This document shows positions 47,955-57,239 of a stretch of 64,000 bases of DNA, piece by piece (position 1 is the first letter of the stretch; each line of letters starts with the position of its first letter). This stretch comes from Mesobacillus subterraneus. GTDB taxonomy: Bacteria > Bacillota > Bacilli > Bacillales > Cytobacillaceae. Below the pieces are notes generated by a model, which saw only the letters and a program-made list of their open reading frames with translations, did no database searches and was not told the origin of the DNA. The position numbers and the translations under genes were made by a program. The stretch spans positions 124,001-188,000 of the forward strand of contig NZ_JAMBOF010000002.1 in the NCBI RefSeq assembly GCF_023715485.1, in the 5' to 3' direction.

Positions 47955-49390
47955 CGATACGGAGGCCTCCATTCTGCTTCAATCTTTCCAATTACTTCAG
48001 GAGGGCTAAACACTAAAGGATTATCTCCTGGTTTAAGGTAAAAGAAGCGAGCTCCAAAATCTTTCCGATAAAAGAAATCTCCATTTTTTAGGATTTTCTC
48101 TGTTTTCATATCAAATTCAAATACGTCTCCACTTGTACCAATGTACGGGATCTGACTTTCTGTCAGCAGGTTTATCTTATCAATCTTTAAATCTTGAATA
48201 CTCATTTGAGAAGGAATAGATGTTCCGTTGGCACCAATATGGACAACGACATGCGCTACTTTTCGAGTGAATTGATTCTCAAGGTCTATCCATTCCACTA
48301 GTTTTCTGGCTGTCCTCTGATCAGCTTGTCCATCAATGAATTTGCAGACATATGCAGTCCATTTATTGCCTTTCTTCGTCAGTTGCAGCAAGCCGTTAAA
48401 ATTGTGCCAAGTATCCCAGTTGGTTCCATATTCGTTTATTAAGAAAGTGCTAACTACGCTATCTCCAATCCTAATTTCAACGATGTTACCGCCTTGACCT
48501 TTCGAAATGTCTTTGATAGCCAATTTACCTACAGCGTTTTTATTGACATCGAGCAAATATAGCTCAATACGCCCAATCTTTGAAAGGTCATCATTATCCA
48601 GGATAGGCTGTAAAGAGACCTCAAAATCTGTAAGTTCTTGGCCAAGGGATTTAATTTTAGCCGGTCCGTGCCAGCTGGATCCAGTTCCGAATGATGAAGC
48701 GTAGAATTTTGCACCATCACTGGCCATCGTTCCAACTACTTCCCCGCCATCGATGTCCGTATTGGCTGCATCTCCCCATCCTGTTAGAGTAGACATCGTA
48801 TCATGCAGGATCGCTTCTTTTTCTGCCACAGCAGCCTTATCAATATCCATTGGCCGTCCAATCCTCATATAATCCTTGTCCCCAATAATATCTAAATAAG
48901 TGGTGGACTGTTTCAAAGTCACCTTAATATTAGGTGGAGCACCAACTGCACCTTCGTTGTTTAAAACTATCAGTGCAGTTGCATCTGTGACTGGTTGGAT
49001 GAATTGTAATGGTCCGTATTTGAAAGGATCAGGGCATAGGAAAGTGATTGCTCCTTTTCCTATGAAGATATATTCATCCCAGTCTTGTTGCCCCTCTGGC
49101 ATCCCGAAATATTCTTTGTCGGGTTCATCGGAAAAGACAATAGATTTTGGTTCATTAACATCCAGATATTGATTTAATTGGTCTACTTTTTTTCTTATAT
49201 CTGAGAGGGAATTGCCAGTCAATTCAAATCTGACTTTTATAGGGCGTTCTGGCGTTCTACGGTCCTGATAATAAGATCCAGGTCGACCATAGACGGAGAA
49301 ACGATTTACTTCCTGAGTGAATGGTCCCCTTCCCTCTATCTTCGTTACCGTTATCAGACCACTGAAGTCCTGTCCATTAAATTTTAACAA
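47951..49390 (-). CDS. distal tail protein (Dit)
   Basis: 479 residues. The N-terminal 150 residues are the Dit hub (GLITVTKIEGRGPFTQEVNR, RPIKVRFELTGNSL, FLCPDPFKYG). The remainder is a long extension with a beta-sandwich, an 'evolved Dit' type that may bind carbohydrate. Dit joins the tail tube to the tip. Its stop overlaps the fibre start. Confidence 0.85.
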   Translation of the reverse strand: MLKFNGQDFSGLITVTKIEGRGPFTQEVNRFSVYGRPGSYYQDRRTPERPIKVRFELTGNSLSDIRKKVDQLNQYLDVNEPKSIVFSDEPDKEYFGMPEGQQDWDEYIFIGKGAITFLCPDPFKYGPLQFIQPVTDATALIVLNNEGAVGAPPNIKVTLKQSTTYLDIIGDKDYMRIGRPMDIDKAAVAEKEAILHDTMSTLTGWGDAANTDIDGGEVVGTMASDGAKFYASSFGTGSSWHGPAKIKSLGQELTDFEVSLQPILDNDDLSKIGRIELYLLDVNKNAVGKLAIKDISKGQGGNIVEIRIGDSVVSTFLINEYGTNWDTWHNFNGLLQLTKKGNKWTAYVCKFIDGQADQRTARKLVEWIDLENQFTRKVAHVVVHIGANGTSIPSQMSIQDLKIDKINLLTESQIPYIGTSGDVFEFDMKTEKILKNGDFFYRKDFGARFFYLKPGDNPLVFSPPEVIGKIEAEWRPPYR

Positions 49391-49401
49391 GTCCTTACCT
49401 C

Positions 49402-51723
49402 CTAGAACGCCAACTTGCTTTCTATTCTTCTTTCATATTCATCTATGAATATATCCATAACTGCCATCATAAATGGCTTGCCATCGATGTTGATAATCGC
49501 ATATTTCGGAACTTGTCCACTAGCCGTTTCCTGCCTTGGCTGTTCCTCCCGGATAACACTTCTTACGATGTCCTTAAGGTCGTCAAGGGCACCCACGAAT
49601 TCAGGGCGTTTCTCACCAACACCAATGATTTGAGGTCCATAGAAGATACCTCCTGTGTCATACCAATCGACTGATAGTTTAGGGAGCCCATTTTTCACCC
49701 AATCCTTTGGATTAAGTGAAAAGTTACTAACCGCAAAGTGTGGCAACGGGATTTTCGTGCCCATATTGGCAAAGGCGCTTTTAATCTTTCCGATAAAACC
49801 AAGGATCAAGTCCTTCGCTGTTTTAATCGGATTGGTTATGGCATTCCCGATGCTGCTAAAGATACTCTTTGCTGCATTGAACAATCCTTGGAATGCGAAT
49901 TTCGCTCCGGTGTACATGCTTTGGAATCGTCCGATGACAATTTGAACAAGTGTACTAACTACTGTACGGATGGCAGAACCTAAAGCTTGGAAAATTGATA
50001 CACCGAAGGTTCGAAGGGTTCCGAAGATTTGTGCTCCTTGTGTATACAAACCTTTAAGGAATCCCACTACACGCTCTACGAATCCATTAACGATATTAAC
50101 CACATGAACGTCGAGGTTTTTAAAAATTTCCACCGTTTTAGACCAGAAGCCTGCAAACGATGAAACCCCTTTTGTAATAAAGGCTTTGATTCCGCCGAGG
50201 ATTCTTCCTAACATCATCAAGTTAATGAGATTCCAAAGGAATTCCACTGCGCCAAAAAAGAGTTGCTTAATTCCTTCCCACATTTTTGAAAAATCGCCTG
50301 TGAAAATACCAGCGAAAATCTTGATTAATCCGATAATGATGTTTAGGGCCCCGTCTATTACTCCTTTGATGTTTTCCCATACCATTTGAACGATAAAAAG
50401 TACTGCTGGCATGATGAACTTTATGATATTGAGCAAAAATTTAAAGGCATTTTTCGCAGCTAGGACTATTTGGGCTCCATTCTCGTCCCAAAATTGTTTA
50501 ATTAAATCTAGTTTTTCCTTAACAAAAGATACCACCGCTGTCAGTGCCGGGATTATTAAAGGAAGCAAGAAGTTCCATAATGCAATTGCAGCTGCCATCC
50601 ATCCTGAGAAAACCATCTTCCAGTAAGCCAGTAATCCAGTGATATAGGTCTTAACTATTTCAACAGCTGACAGGACCAATTGAACCTGTTCAGACGATAG
50701 CCCAACTCTATGAAGTATGGAAACGGCTGCCCCTTCATTTCCTGAGAAAGCATTAAACATTCCGTTAATGGTTTCCTTTGCTAGATCCACATAACCTTTG
50801 AACTGCTGAATTGCATCCCTTGCACCCAGAAAGAATTTAATTATTTTCAGTCCTTGTTCCTGTCCGAACGCCTTGGTGATGATTTCAATGAACTGAATGG
50901 AGTCACCTTTGATCAGCTCCATGTATCCATTTAATAATGGAATAGCACCTTGCATGCTACTTTTCAATTTTTCGAAAAGGTCCTTCGACATCTCAGCAGA
51001 AATCATTTTCAGATTGTCTTTTATAGTGGACAGCATCCCGTTGAACGTTTGGGATTGTTTCTCCATGGCTCCACCAAATCTTCTCCCAAGACCCTCAGTC
51101 AATTGAGGTAGTACCTGTTCAGCAAATAGTTTCCCATCCTGAGACATCTTCATCAGTTCCTGAACGCTTTTGCCCTGGGCTTCTGCGATAATCTTCCATG
51201 CAGGGATACCGCGTTCTGCCAACTGGTTCATTTCTTCAGCTGAAATTTTCCCCTTCGATGCCATCTGGAAAATGGCCATGGAAACGCCCTGCAACTCATC
51301 CTGCCCTCCACCGATTGCAGAAACGGCATCACCTACTGCAGTCAGAGTCTTAAATAGATTGTCACCTTCATAGCCTGCCATGTTTAATAGCTTGGCAGCC
51401 TTGTCTAATCCTTCAAATTCGAAAGGAGTTTTGGCACCCATGATTTCCAGTTCTTTTAGCGTTTTCTTTGCTTCTTCCTGGCTACCTAAAATCGTTTCCC
51501 ATGCAATGGCTGATTGCTCCATCATGGCATTGTAGCCAACGCCGACTTTACTGATGGCACCAGTTAATGTGACCATGGCAGCCGTTGCGACCATAGCGCC
51601 ATTTTTGATAGTTGACATTGCAGCTGATGCAGAAGATTGAACAGAACCCATTGCTACCTTTACAGCTTTGCTTGCCTGGTCTCTTGCAGAGAGGATAATC
51701 TCTACCGTATTTTTACCTGCCAT
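49402..51723 (-). CDS. tape measure protein
   Basis: 773 residues. The N-terminal tape-measure domain (MEQSAIAWETILGSQEEA, MAGYEGDNLFKTL, MNQLAERGIPAWKII) is diagnostic. Central membrane-like segments (about 350-510) and a helical C-terminus follow. Tail length scales with this protein, so the tail should be of modest length (roughly 115 nm by the 0.15 nm per residue rule). Follows the tail chaperone pair as usual. Confidence 0.93.
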   Translation of the reverse strand: MAGKNTVEIILSARDQASKAVKVAMGSVQSSASAAMSTIKNGAMVATAAMVTLTGAISKVGVGYNAMMEQSAIAWETILGSQEEAKKTLKELEIMGAKTPFEFEGLDKAAKLLNMAGYEGDNLFKTLTAVGDAVSAIGGGQDELQGVSMAIFQMASKGKISAEEMNQLAERGIPAWKIIAEAQGKSVQELMKMSQDGKLFAEQVLPQLTEGLGRRFGGAMEKQSQTFNGMLSTIKDNLKMISAEMSKDLFEKLKSSMQGAIPLLNGYMELIKGDSIQFIEIITKAFGQEQGLKIIKFFLGARDAIQQFKGYVDLAKETINGMFNAFSGNEGAAVSILHRVGLSSEQVQLVLSAVEIVKTYITGLLAYWKMVFSGWMAAAIALWNFLLPLIIPALTAVVSFVKEKLDLIKQFWDENGAQIVLAAKNAFKFLLNIIKFIMPAVLFIVQMVWENIKGVIDGALNIIIGLIKIFAGIFTGDFSKMWEGIKQLFFGAVEFLWNLINLMMLGRILGGIKAFITKGVSSFAGFWSKTVEIFKNLDVHVVNIVNGFVERVVGFLKGLYTQGAQIFGTLRTFGVSIFQALGSAIRTVVSTLVQIVIGRFQSMYTGAKFAFQGLFNAAKSIFSSIGNAITNPIKTAKDLILGFIGKIKSAFANMGTKIPLPHFAVSNFSLNPKDWVKNGLPKLSVDWYDTGGIFYGPQIIGVGEKRPEFVGALDDLKDIVRSVIREEQPRQETASGQVPKYAIINIDGKPFMMAVMDIFIDEYERRIESKLAF

Positions 51724-51898
51724 GTTTGCCCTCCTTTCGATTTGCTTGGTATTTATTAATCATTTGCTGGATGATTTCGAAAGCTTGAACATAAATTGCT
51801 GGTTGGTCTAAATATCCGCCCTCATAGGGCAAACAATGAAACTCCTTGCACATCAAAAATATTTTTAGATAATCATTAGAAAAGTCGCCGTTCCCCAT
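51713..51898 (-). CDS. tail assembly chaperone, -1 frameshift extension (gpGT C-terminal part)
   Basis: In the -1 frame relative to the upstream gene, open from the frameshift site through 51713. The C-terminal part encodes MGNGDFSNDYLKIFLMCKEF and further residues. It has no convincing start of its own. It is read by ribosomes that slip at 51922-51928, giving a long fusion to the chaperone N-terminal protein. It overlaps the tape measure start by 11 nt. Confidence 0.85.
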   Translation of the reverse strand: MGNGDFSNDYLKIFLMCKEFHCLPYEGGYLDQPAIYVQAFEIIQQMINKYQANRKEGKHGR

Positions 51899-51928
51899 CG
51901 ATCGGGAAACGGCGACTTCTAGTTTTTT
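51882..51928 (-). promoter_or_regulatory. programmed -1 ribosomal frameshift signal
   Basis: On the minus strand A AAA AAC (51928-51922), exactly in frame with the codons GTA AAA AAC just before the stop TAG. It is followed after 3 nt by a stem of about 15 bp (51918-51904 with 51896-51882, one G.U). Slippery heptamer plus stem is the canonical layout of the gpG/gpGT switch. Confidence 0.9.
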
Positions 51929-52293
51929 ACTTCTTCTTTTGATAGTTCATTCATTTTGTTGATTTCTTCGGAAATTTTATTGAAGATTTCCTCATCAAGA
52001 CCCTGGACCGTTTCTTCAGTCACAACTTCTTGAGCACTCCAGGCCTTGATTGCTTTGGAAAGTTTGTAGTATTCAACTTGCTGTACTTTTCCAACCATAC
52101 CGATCATGCCAGTTGGCATCTCATTGCTGTTCTTGTCTAAATTCTGTAGTTCTTTAGGATCTATTCCTTCAAGTGAAGCAGACAATCTGCTTGCTATCTG
52201 GTCTTTAACACCTTTGGATAGGTGTTGCAAATCTACCCAACCGCCCTCCAATTCAATTCTTTTTGTCGGTTTATCCTTTGAAAACATAGCCAA
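51919..52293 (-). CDS. tail assembly chaperone (gpG-like)
   Basis: 124 residues: starts MAMFSKDKPTKRIELEGGWV, mostly helical, and acidic at the C-terminus (EEINKMNELSKEEVKN). Position between tail tube and tape measure marks it as the short tail assembly chaperone. Its stop codon directly follows the slippery heptamer, so a fraction of ribosomes continue in the -1 frame. AGGAGGAG precedes the ATG. Confidence 0.88.
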   Translation of the reverse strand: MAMFSKDKPTKRIELEGGWVDLQHLSKGVKDQIASRLSASLEGIDPKELQNLDKNSNEMPTGMIGMVGKVQQVEYYKLSKAIKAWSAQEVVTEETVQGLDEEIFNKISEEINKMNELSKEEVKN

Positions 52294-52306
52294 TTAAAAC
52301 TCCTCC

Positions 52307-53269
52307 TTAATACGAAGCCGTACTGTTGATCAAAGTTATTTTCATTGCATGTAACGCAGCTGGATCATACTTTGCAGACCCGTCTACTTGAGTAGCAATC
52401 GCCCCTGCGCCGTCCACGTTGATTGGGAATGCAGAAAACCTAAATTTAGGAACATCGATGGTCATTTTATAATTGTTAGTCCCACTAATTACATCGCCAG
52501 TAAGTTCGATTTTTAATGGAACTTCATTTTGCGCACGGAATTTGTTGTACTCTGCCATATCTTTTAAATCTAAAGAGAATTTGACCGGGAAAGTTCGGAA
52601 TCCATTGCGAAGGACCCGAGAAATGACCTTGGTTCCATCCAGGGAAGCCCGTCCCTCCAAGTTGTTTTGAATGCCGAATTCGACTGTGGAAATGTCTTTA
52701 TTCAGTGTTCCATCTAAAGTCACCGATGCTTGAAACCACCTAAATGGATTAGTCGCTTCAAAACTTGGTGCTGTTTTGGCAATTAGGGCCAAAGCTTTGG
52801 CGATGATTGCTGCAGATCCCTGCATCAGTTTATTGTCAGTTCCGAAACTGAATGTGAGATCGTTGACCACGGCTCCTGAGTATTGAAAGGCTTGTTCCAT
52901 ATCCCTGTGAACCTCTAAAGTATAAGGAGGCAAAGCGCAGACATTAGAGAAATTCGCTTGGACAGGTGTGAAAACATGCTGATAAACGCCAGCAACCACT
53001 TCAGTCGAAACGGGTGCACCAAAAGCAGCTCTCAGCATATGTCCAACTACATTTGGATAGACATCAAATGAAATATCCCCTGAAATATTGCGCATTCCTT
53101 CATAGGAAGCTCCTTCATCCACGACTCCGCTGATGTTTTCAGAAATGACCTGTTCAATTTCCTCATTCAAACCCTCAGAGGCGAACCTTAAATAGTCCGC
53201 AGCCGCTACAGGTGTTCCATACGTTACTTCCTTACCTAACCCGATATGTGCTAAAGCACCAAATGGCAT
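52307..53269 (-). CDS. major tail tube protein
   Basis: 320 residues, beta-rich: MPFGALAHIGLGKEVTYGTP at the N-terminus, typical of Bacillus phage tail tube proteins. A C-terminal Ig-like extension is possible at this length. It polymerises around the tape measure. The start shares a base with the preceding small gene (TAATG). Confidence 0.85.
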   Translation of the reverse strand: MPFGALAHIGLGKEVTYGTPVAAADYLRFASEGLNEEIEQVISENISGVVDEGASYEGMRNISGDISFDVYPNVVGHMLRAAFGAPVSTEVVAGVYQHVFTPVQANFSNVCALPPYTLEVHRDMEQAFQYSGAVVNDLTFSFGTDNKLMQGSAAIIAKALALIAKTAPSFEATNPFRWFQASVTLDGTLNKDISTVEFGIQNNLEGRASLDGTKVISRVLRNGFRTFPVKFSLDLKDMAEYNKFRAQNEVPLKIELTGDVISGTNNYKMTIDVPKFRFSAFPINVDGAGAIATQVDGSAKYDPAALHAMKITLINSTASY

Positions 53270-53433
53270 TATTCGTCACCATCTTTCTTTTCTTTTTGTT
53301 TTTTCACACGAAAAAGCCCGGTAGATAAAAGTGTTTCGTCATGCTCCACTTCATCACCAGGCTTGAATTGACCGAATCCCGGAAAAATCCGTTCTTCGTT
53401 CCCGATATATATGATTTTCTTATTATTCGCCAT
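53269..53433 (-). CDS. small phage protein between tail tube and tail completion genes
   Basis: 54 residues: MANNKKIIYIGNEERIFPGF, then GDEVEHDETLLSTGLFRVKK and a Lys/Glu tail. It resembles short 'head-tail' accessory proteins with a KOW/SH3-like pattern. A GGAGTGAT site precedes the ATG at 53433. Its stop is fused to the next start (TAATG), which supports it being real. Confidence 0.65.
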   Translation of the reverse strand: MANNKKIIYIGNEERIFPGFGQFKPGDEVEHDETLLSTGLFRVKKQKEKKDGDE

Positions 53434-53448
53434 GTAAGGAATCACTCC

Positions 53449-53862
53449 TTAAAAATCTTCTTCCGTAGTTGCGAGCAATGAGAGCTCAGCGAGCATCATT
53501 GCAGTTGGTTGATCTAAATTTACAAATACATCCCCATCTGAAACTGTATGATATAAGCAGGAACCTCCTAAAGAAGGATCCGTACGTAATTGTTTTATGG
53601 TATTAACAAGCAGATACCGAATGTCCATTTGTGGCTTTGTAACATCACTGGAATTCAAGGGGATATATAGCCTGATGACCCAACGCCAATTTACTGATTT
53701 TCGTCTTGTCGCTGAATCCGACTGTGAAAATCCATCGAAATACAGTGTAGCTGCAGGTAACTGAGTCATGCTTTGTGGTTCATGATCATATGCAGCTGCG
53801 ATTCCTTCCACAGTAACGATAATATCCTTTATTTTTGTGGCCATAATATTTAAATCTGTCAT
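53449..53862 (-). CDS. tail completion/terminator protein
   Basis: 137 residues: alternating alpha-beta with VTVEGIAAAYDHEPQSM and VNWRWVIRLYIPL, like gp17/tail terminator proteins of siphophages. The 4-nt overlap with the gp10 gene (ATGA) marks coupling. Assigned mainly by position in the HK97 order. Confidence 0.7.
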   Translation of the reverse strand: MTDLNIMATKIKDIIVTVEGIAAAYDHEPQSMTQLPAATLYFDGFSQSDSATRRKSVNWRWVIRLYIPLNSSDVTKPQMDIRYLLVNTIKQLRTDPSLGGSCLYHTVSDGDVFVNLDQPTAMMLAELSLLATTEEDF

Positions 53863-54335
53863 CCTGAAGACAACTCCTCAATTGCTTGCTGCACACCTTG
53901 TGAGAATAGACTCTGGATTTCACCAGAGGATTGCATCTGTTCAACTGTACCCTCAAGAAACTTGTATGCTTTATGACCAGGGTGACGAACTTGTCTAACA
54001 AATAGTGATCTTCCGCCAATGGGAATTCTTAAATACTTCCCTTTTTTTGCTTTAATTACGTGTGATTTCGCTCCACCTTCAAGAATATGACCAACAAAGT
54101 GCTGCGATCCAATGACAGACTTATCTTTTCCTGTTTTTCCTCGAATGGATTTAACCAGTCTTCCTGTTTTAATCAATCCGAGGGAGCGTACTTTTTTCCT
54201 TACCTGCTTAGGCACGTTCCTGGTAATCAGTTTCATACCTGATTTGATGGCTTTAGGAGCAATTTCATTGTTATGATCGATTAAACGTTTCAGTTCATGA
54301 CTGATTTCAACCCTTGCATTGATTTCCTGTGCCAT
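53859..54335 (-). CDS. HK97 gp10-like head-tail joining protein
   Basis: 158 residues. The gp10 pattern is visible: helical start, KTGRLVKSIRGKTGKDKSVI, then HFVGHILEGGAKSH and the final HPGHKAYKFLEGTV. It connects head and tail. The start overlaps the stop of the connector gene by 1 nt. Confidence 0.85.
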   Translation of the reverse strand: MAQEINARVEISHELKRLIDHNNEIAPKAIKSGMKLITRNVPKQVRKKVRSLGLIKTGRLVKSIRGKTGKDKSVIGSQHFVGHILEGGAKSHVIKAKKGKYLRIPIGGRSLFVRQVRHPGHKAYKFLEGTVEQMQSSGEIQSLFSQGVQQAIEELSSG

Positions 54336-54871
54336 TACATCACCTTCTTATAAGGTGCAAGCAATACTTTAACCTGAGCCGGTAAAGCTTCCGGCCTAAA
54401 TACAAAACCTTCTTGGAAAGTAGTTGAGAAATTTGCGATATCAGTACTAAAATACGACTTCACCAGATGTTTACATGCAAGTTCAAGGTCTGCAGGAATC
54501 TCCACATATCCAGCAGTATAGGAAACTGTTACATTAATTTCTCCTCTTGGCCAAATTCCGCCATTGTTGAGAAGAACGCCATTTCTTTTCTTCACCTTGT
54601 ACTGTCCAGTAGATAATAGAGTCCCATCTATTGAAACTGACTCTATGGACTTCACTGGATATTGATCTAGCAAGATATGATTCTTACCAGTCCCATCGTA
54701 TTCTTCTTCCAGGTAAGCCTGTTCTTTAAACTTCCGCTTGCAATAATTTTCTATGGCAGAAGAGGAGGCATTGATTAACTCTTCGATGGTAGTATTATCA
54801 ATGTCACCCTGTGCCTTTAAGTAAGCTTTTGCAGCAGCAAGGGAAGTTAATGCGTTGGATTTAAGAGGCAT
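54335..54871 (-). CDS. head-tail connector protein (gp6-like)
   Basis: 178 residues from the ATG at 54871 (GAAAGGGG, 7 nt upstream; a TTG lies two codons higher). Features of the gp6/Gp15 connector: NASSSAIENYCKRKF at the N-terminus and FVFRPEALPAQVKVLLAPYK at the C-terminus. Forms a ring below the portal. Confidence 0.85.
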   Translation of the reverse strand: MPLKSNALTSLAAAKAYLKAQGDIDNTTIEELINASSSAIENYCKRKFKEQAYLEEEYDGTGKNHILLDQYPVKSIESVSIDGTLLSTGQYKVKKRNGVLLNNGGIWPRGEINVTVSYTAGYVEIPADLELACKHLVKSYFSTDIANFSTTFQEGFVFRPEALPAQVKVLLAPYKKVM

Positions 54872-54894
54872 AACCAAACCCCTTTCATAAAAAT

Positions 54895-54930
54895 CATAAA
54901 AGGAGAGGCTAACTAGCAGCCTCTCCTTGC
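54895..54930 (-). terminator. attenuator-like terminator inside the late operon
   Basis: On the minus strand AAGGAGAGGCT / AGCCTCTCCTT then TTTATG. It lies between the capsid gene group and the connector/tail genes, and may lower downstream transcription relative to capsid. Confidence 0.75.
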
Positions 54931-54934
54931 TTTC

Positions 54935-55252
54935 CTACTCTTTAGCCAAAAGAGCCTCAATATGCTCTTTTACTGTCTTTCGGTCTTTGCCCTTCGATTC
55001 TTCCTCTAGGAATGCCTGGAGTTTTTCAGGGTCAATGTCATTTGTCAAAGCAGCAATCACATCTTGCGCATTTCCATTTAAAAGAGAATCCTGATTCGAG
55101 TCTGAATCCTGGTTCTCATCCACTGTAATAAATCCATTCCGGCTCAACTCAGCGAATCTTTCTTTGTTTTGATGCTCGTAAGTTGCTCCGACTTCAAACG
55201 CCTTATTAGATTCCTTATCGCGAAACCTCTGAATTACTGTACCTTTCACCAA
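54935..55252 (-). CDS. phage protein downstream of capsid
   Basis: 105 residues. N-terminal KGTVIQRFRDKESNKAFEVG plus TYEHQNKERFAELS is a common small domain of Bacillus phages. The C-terminal helix region (DPEKLQAFLEEESKGKDRKT) resembles a Rho-N/SAP-like helical motif. Function unknown; possibly head decoration or connector accessory by position. Confidence 0.65.
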   Translation of the reverse strand: MVKGTVIQRFRDKESNKAFEVGATYEHQNKERFAELSRNGFITVDENQDSDSNQDSLLNGNAQDVIAALTNDIDPEKLQAFLEEESKGKDRKTVKEHIEALLAKE

Positions 55253-55262
55253 CTATCACCCC

Positions 55263-56450
55263 TTACGCCACTGGCGTGATATCGAATTGAGCATACACGA
55301 CAGCTTCATCATCCCAAAGTGTCACGTCTTCACGCTCGATAGCACGGAATTCAGTAGTATTTGACCTCCAAGCATTGCCGCCTTCCTTGGTCATATCGAT
55401 TAATAGTTGTTCACGATCCCAAAGAACAACTGCTTCTTTCAAGTCACCAACAATGAATGGTGCCATAGCTGTTCCAGCCGCTCCGTCCTCCACTGTAGCA
55501 ATGGTTTTGTTAGACAGGACTACCACCTGGCGACCAGAAATCGCTTTACCTGAAGGGCTAGTGATATCATCCTCTAGAAGATACTTGCCATCAGAAGTTT
55601 TCAGAGTATCCAGCTTGTTGAATCCGTCTTGGTTTGTATAGATTTTACCGCCAACTGAGAATGCTGGATCAAGGGTGACGTTTAGGATTTTTTTGATTCC
55701 GTCAACAAGATTTCCTGAAATTGTAGTCTTTACTAACGTGTTTAATGCTGCAAGAATCAAGCTGTTACGAGTAGCTTTTGATTTCTTTGCGATCCACTTT
55801 TTCAAATAAGCTTCCAATGCTTGGTCACTGTCATTCAGTAGATTATTTGGTACAGGAAGGAAGCCTGCATAGTCCTCAATTTCATAAGAAAGACGGTCAA
55901 ATTGAGGAGAATCCATTTCAGACATTGTATTAGGATTGCCGTATTCTGATAGCAATGTGAACGGCGTTGAGTCAGCTCGCTTTTCCAGGGTGCGTGCACC
56001 CTTGTCAGTTGTAACCGGCTCGACTGTTACGTATTGTTCCAGGTTATCCACTGTTTTCTTTAGTTCATTGATGTCTGTCGTGATATCTTCAGGGATTACA
56101 TAACCACCATCTGGACCACTCGCAGATGATAGTTTATTTTCAGGCCGTACGTAATTTGCTGCGAGTAAATCCCTTTCCTCTCCAGAAAGATTGTACCCAC
56201 GAATTGCCTTCATGAACACATCCTTGTAAGTAGGCGCATCGTTGGTCACAAACGGTACCGGAGCCAGGTTCTGAGCGTTGGTTTTCTCATCGTCATATAG
56301 ATCTTTGGCGATATCAAATTTATTCTGCAGCTCCTGCGCTTCGTCACGTGCTGCTTTTGCTTCTTCGATTTTATTTTCAGCAAGAAGGCGTTTTGCTTCT
56401 GCTTTCTTATTGCTGATTTTCTCCAACATTTCGCGTAATTCTTTGTTCAT
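55263..56450 (-). CDS. major capsid protein, HK97 family
   Basis: 395 residues. The N-terminal ~100 residues are a Lys/Glu-rich coiled coil (delta/scaffold domain, for example KAEAKRLLAENKIEEAKAAR). The HK97 fold starts near SASGPDGGYVIPEDI. The delta domain is removed by the ClpP-like protease encoded just upstream. Strong ribosome site before the ATG. Confidence 0.95.
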   Translation of the reverse strand: MNKELREMLEKISNKKAEAKRLLAENKIEEAKAARDEAQELQNKFDIAKDLYDDEKTNAQNLAPVPFVTNDAPTYKDVFMKAIRGYNLSGEERDLLAANYVRPENKLSSASGPDGGYVIPEDITTDINELKKTVDNLEQYVTVEPVTTDKGARTLEKRADSTPFTLLSEYGNPNTMSEMDSPQFDRLSYEIEDYAGFLPVPNNLLNDSDQALEAYLKKWIAKKSKATRNSLILAALNTLVKTTISGNLVDGIKKILNVTLDPAFSVGGKIYTNQDGFNKLDTLKTSDGKYLLEDDITSPSGKAISGRQVVVLSNKTIATVEDGAAGTAMAPFIVGDLKEAVVLWDREQLLIDMTKEGGNAWRSNTTEFRAIEREDVTLWDDEAVVYAQFDITPVA

Positions 56451-56489
56451 TGAGTGAACACTCCTTCGTTTTTAGGTATAAAAAAAGAA

Positions 56490-57239
56490 TTAGATCAATT
56501 CTAATTCCATAAGCAGCATTTCTTTTTTCGTTTCTAGATTTTCATTGACTGGATTTGGTTTATCAAAGAGTTTAATAGCATCCTCGATAGATTGATTTGC
56601 GCTATTCAACACTTCCAGTCGGTTAAAGGAAATACCCTTCATGTTTTGGACATCAAAGGGCTCATCCTGGTATAAAACGCTATCCGCGAATCCATTTTTC
56701 ACTGCTACATTCGCAGACATCCAAGTTTCATCATCCATCATGGAGGAAATCTCCTCTGGCGTCTTACCAGTCTTGGTAACATAAGCATTGATAATGGAAT
56801 CCTTAATCGTATCAAGAATGTCTGCCACCCTTCGTAATTCGTGCATATCTCCATATGTCCCAATAAGAGGGTTGTGAATCATCATGACGGCGACAGGAGA
56901 CATATGTATCTCATCCCCAGCCATTGCAATCACTGAAGCAGCACTCATTGCTTTGCTGTCTACTTTAACAATGACCTTCCCTTTATGCTCTTTCAGGGCA
57001 TTGTAAATACTTGCGCCAGCAAAGACGCTTCCTCCGTAGCTGTCAATCCACACCGTTAAATCTTGGCCAGAGAATTCCTTCAACTCTTCCTTAAATGCAT
57101 TGGGAGCAGTGGCAGGTTCACCGAACCACTCATAGATCCATAAATCACCGTCATCGATGATATCGCCTTCAATCCTCAGTTCCACGCTTTCCGGATTATC
57201 GGCTGTAGCTTGGTTCTTAATAAATTCCCAAAACGGCAC
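56490..57239 (-). CDS. ClpP-like prohead protease
   Basis: 249 residues of ClpP fold: the catalytic Ser in MSAASVIAMAG and His in VMMIHNPL are visible, and WIDSYGGSVFAGASIYNAL forms the substrate loop. It matures the prohead by trimming the capsid delta domain. Its start abuts the portal stop (1-nt overlap). Confidence 0.93.
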   Translation of the reverse strand: MPFWEFIKNQATADNPESVELRIEGDIIDDGDLWIYEWFGEPATAPNAFKEELKEFSGQDLTVWIDSYGGSVFAGASIYNALKEHKGKVIVKVDSKAMSAASVIAMAGDEIHMSPVAVMMIHNPLIGTYGDMHELRRVADILDTIKDSIINAYVTKTGKTPEEISSMMDDETWMSANVAVKNGFADSVLYQDEPFDVQNMKGISFNRLEVLNSANQSIEDAIKLFDKPNPVNENLETKKEMLLMELELI

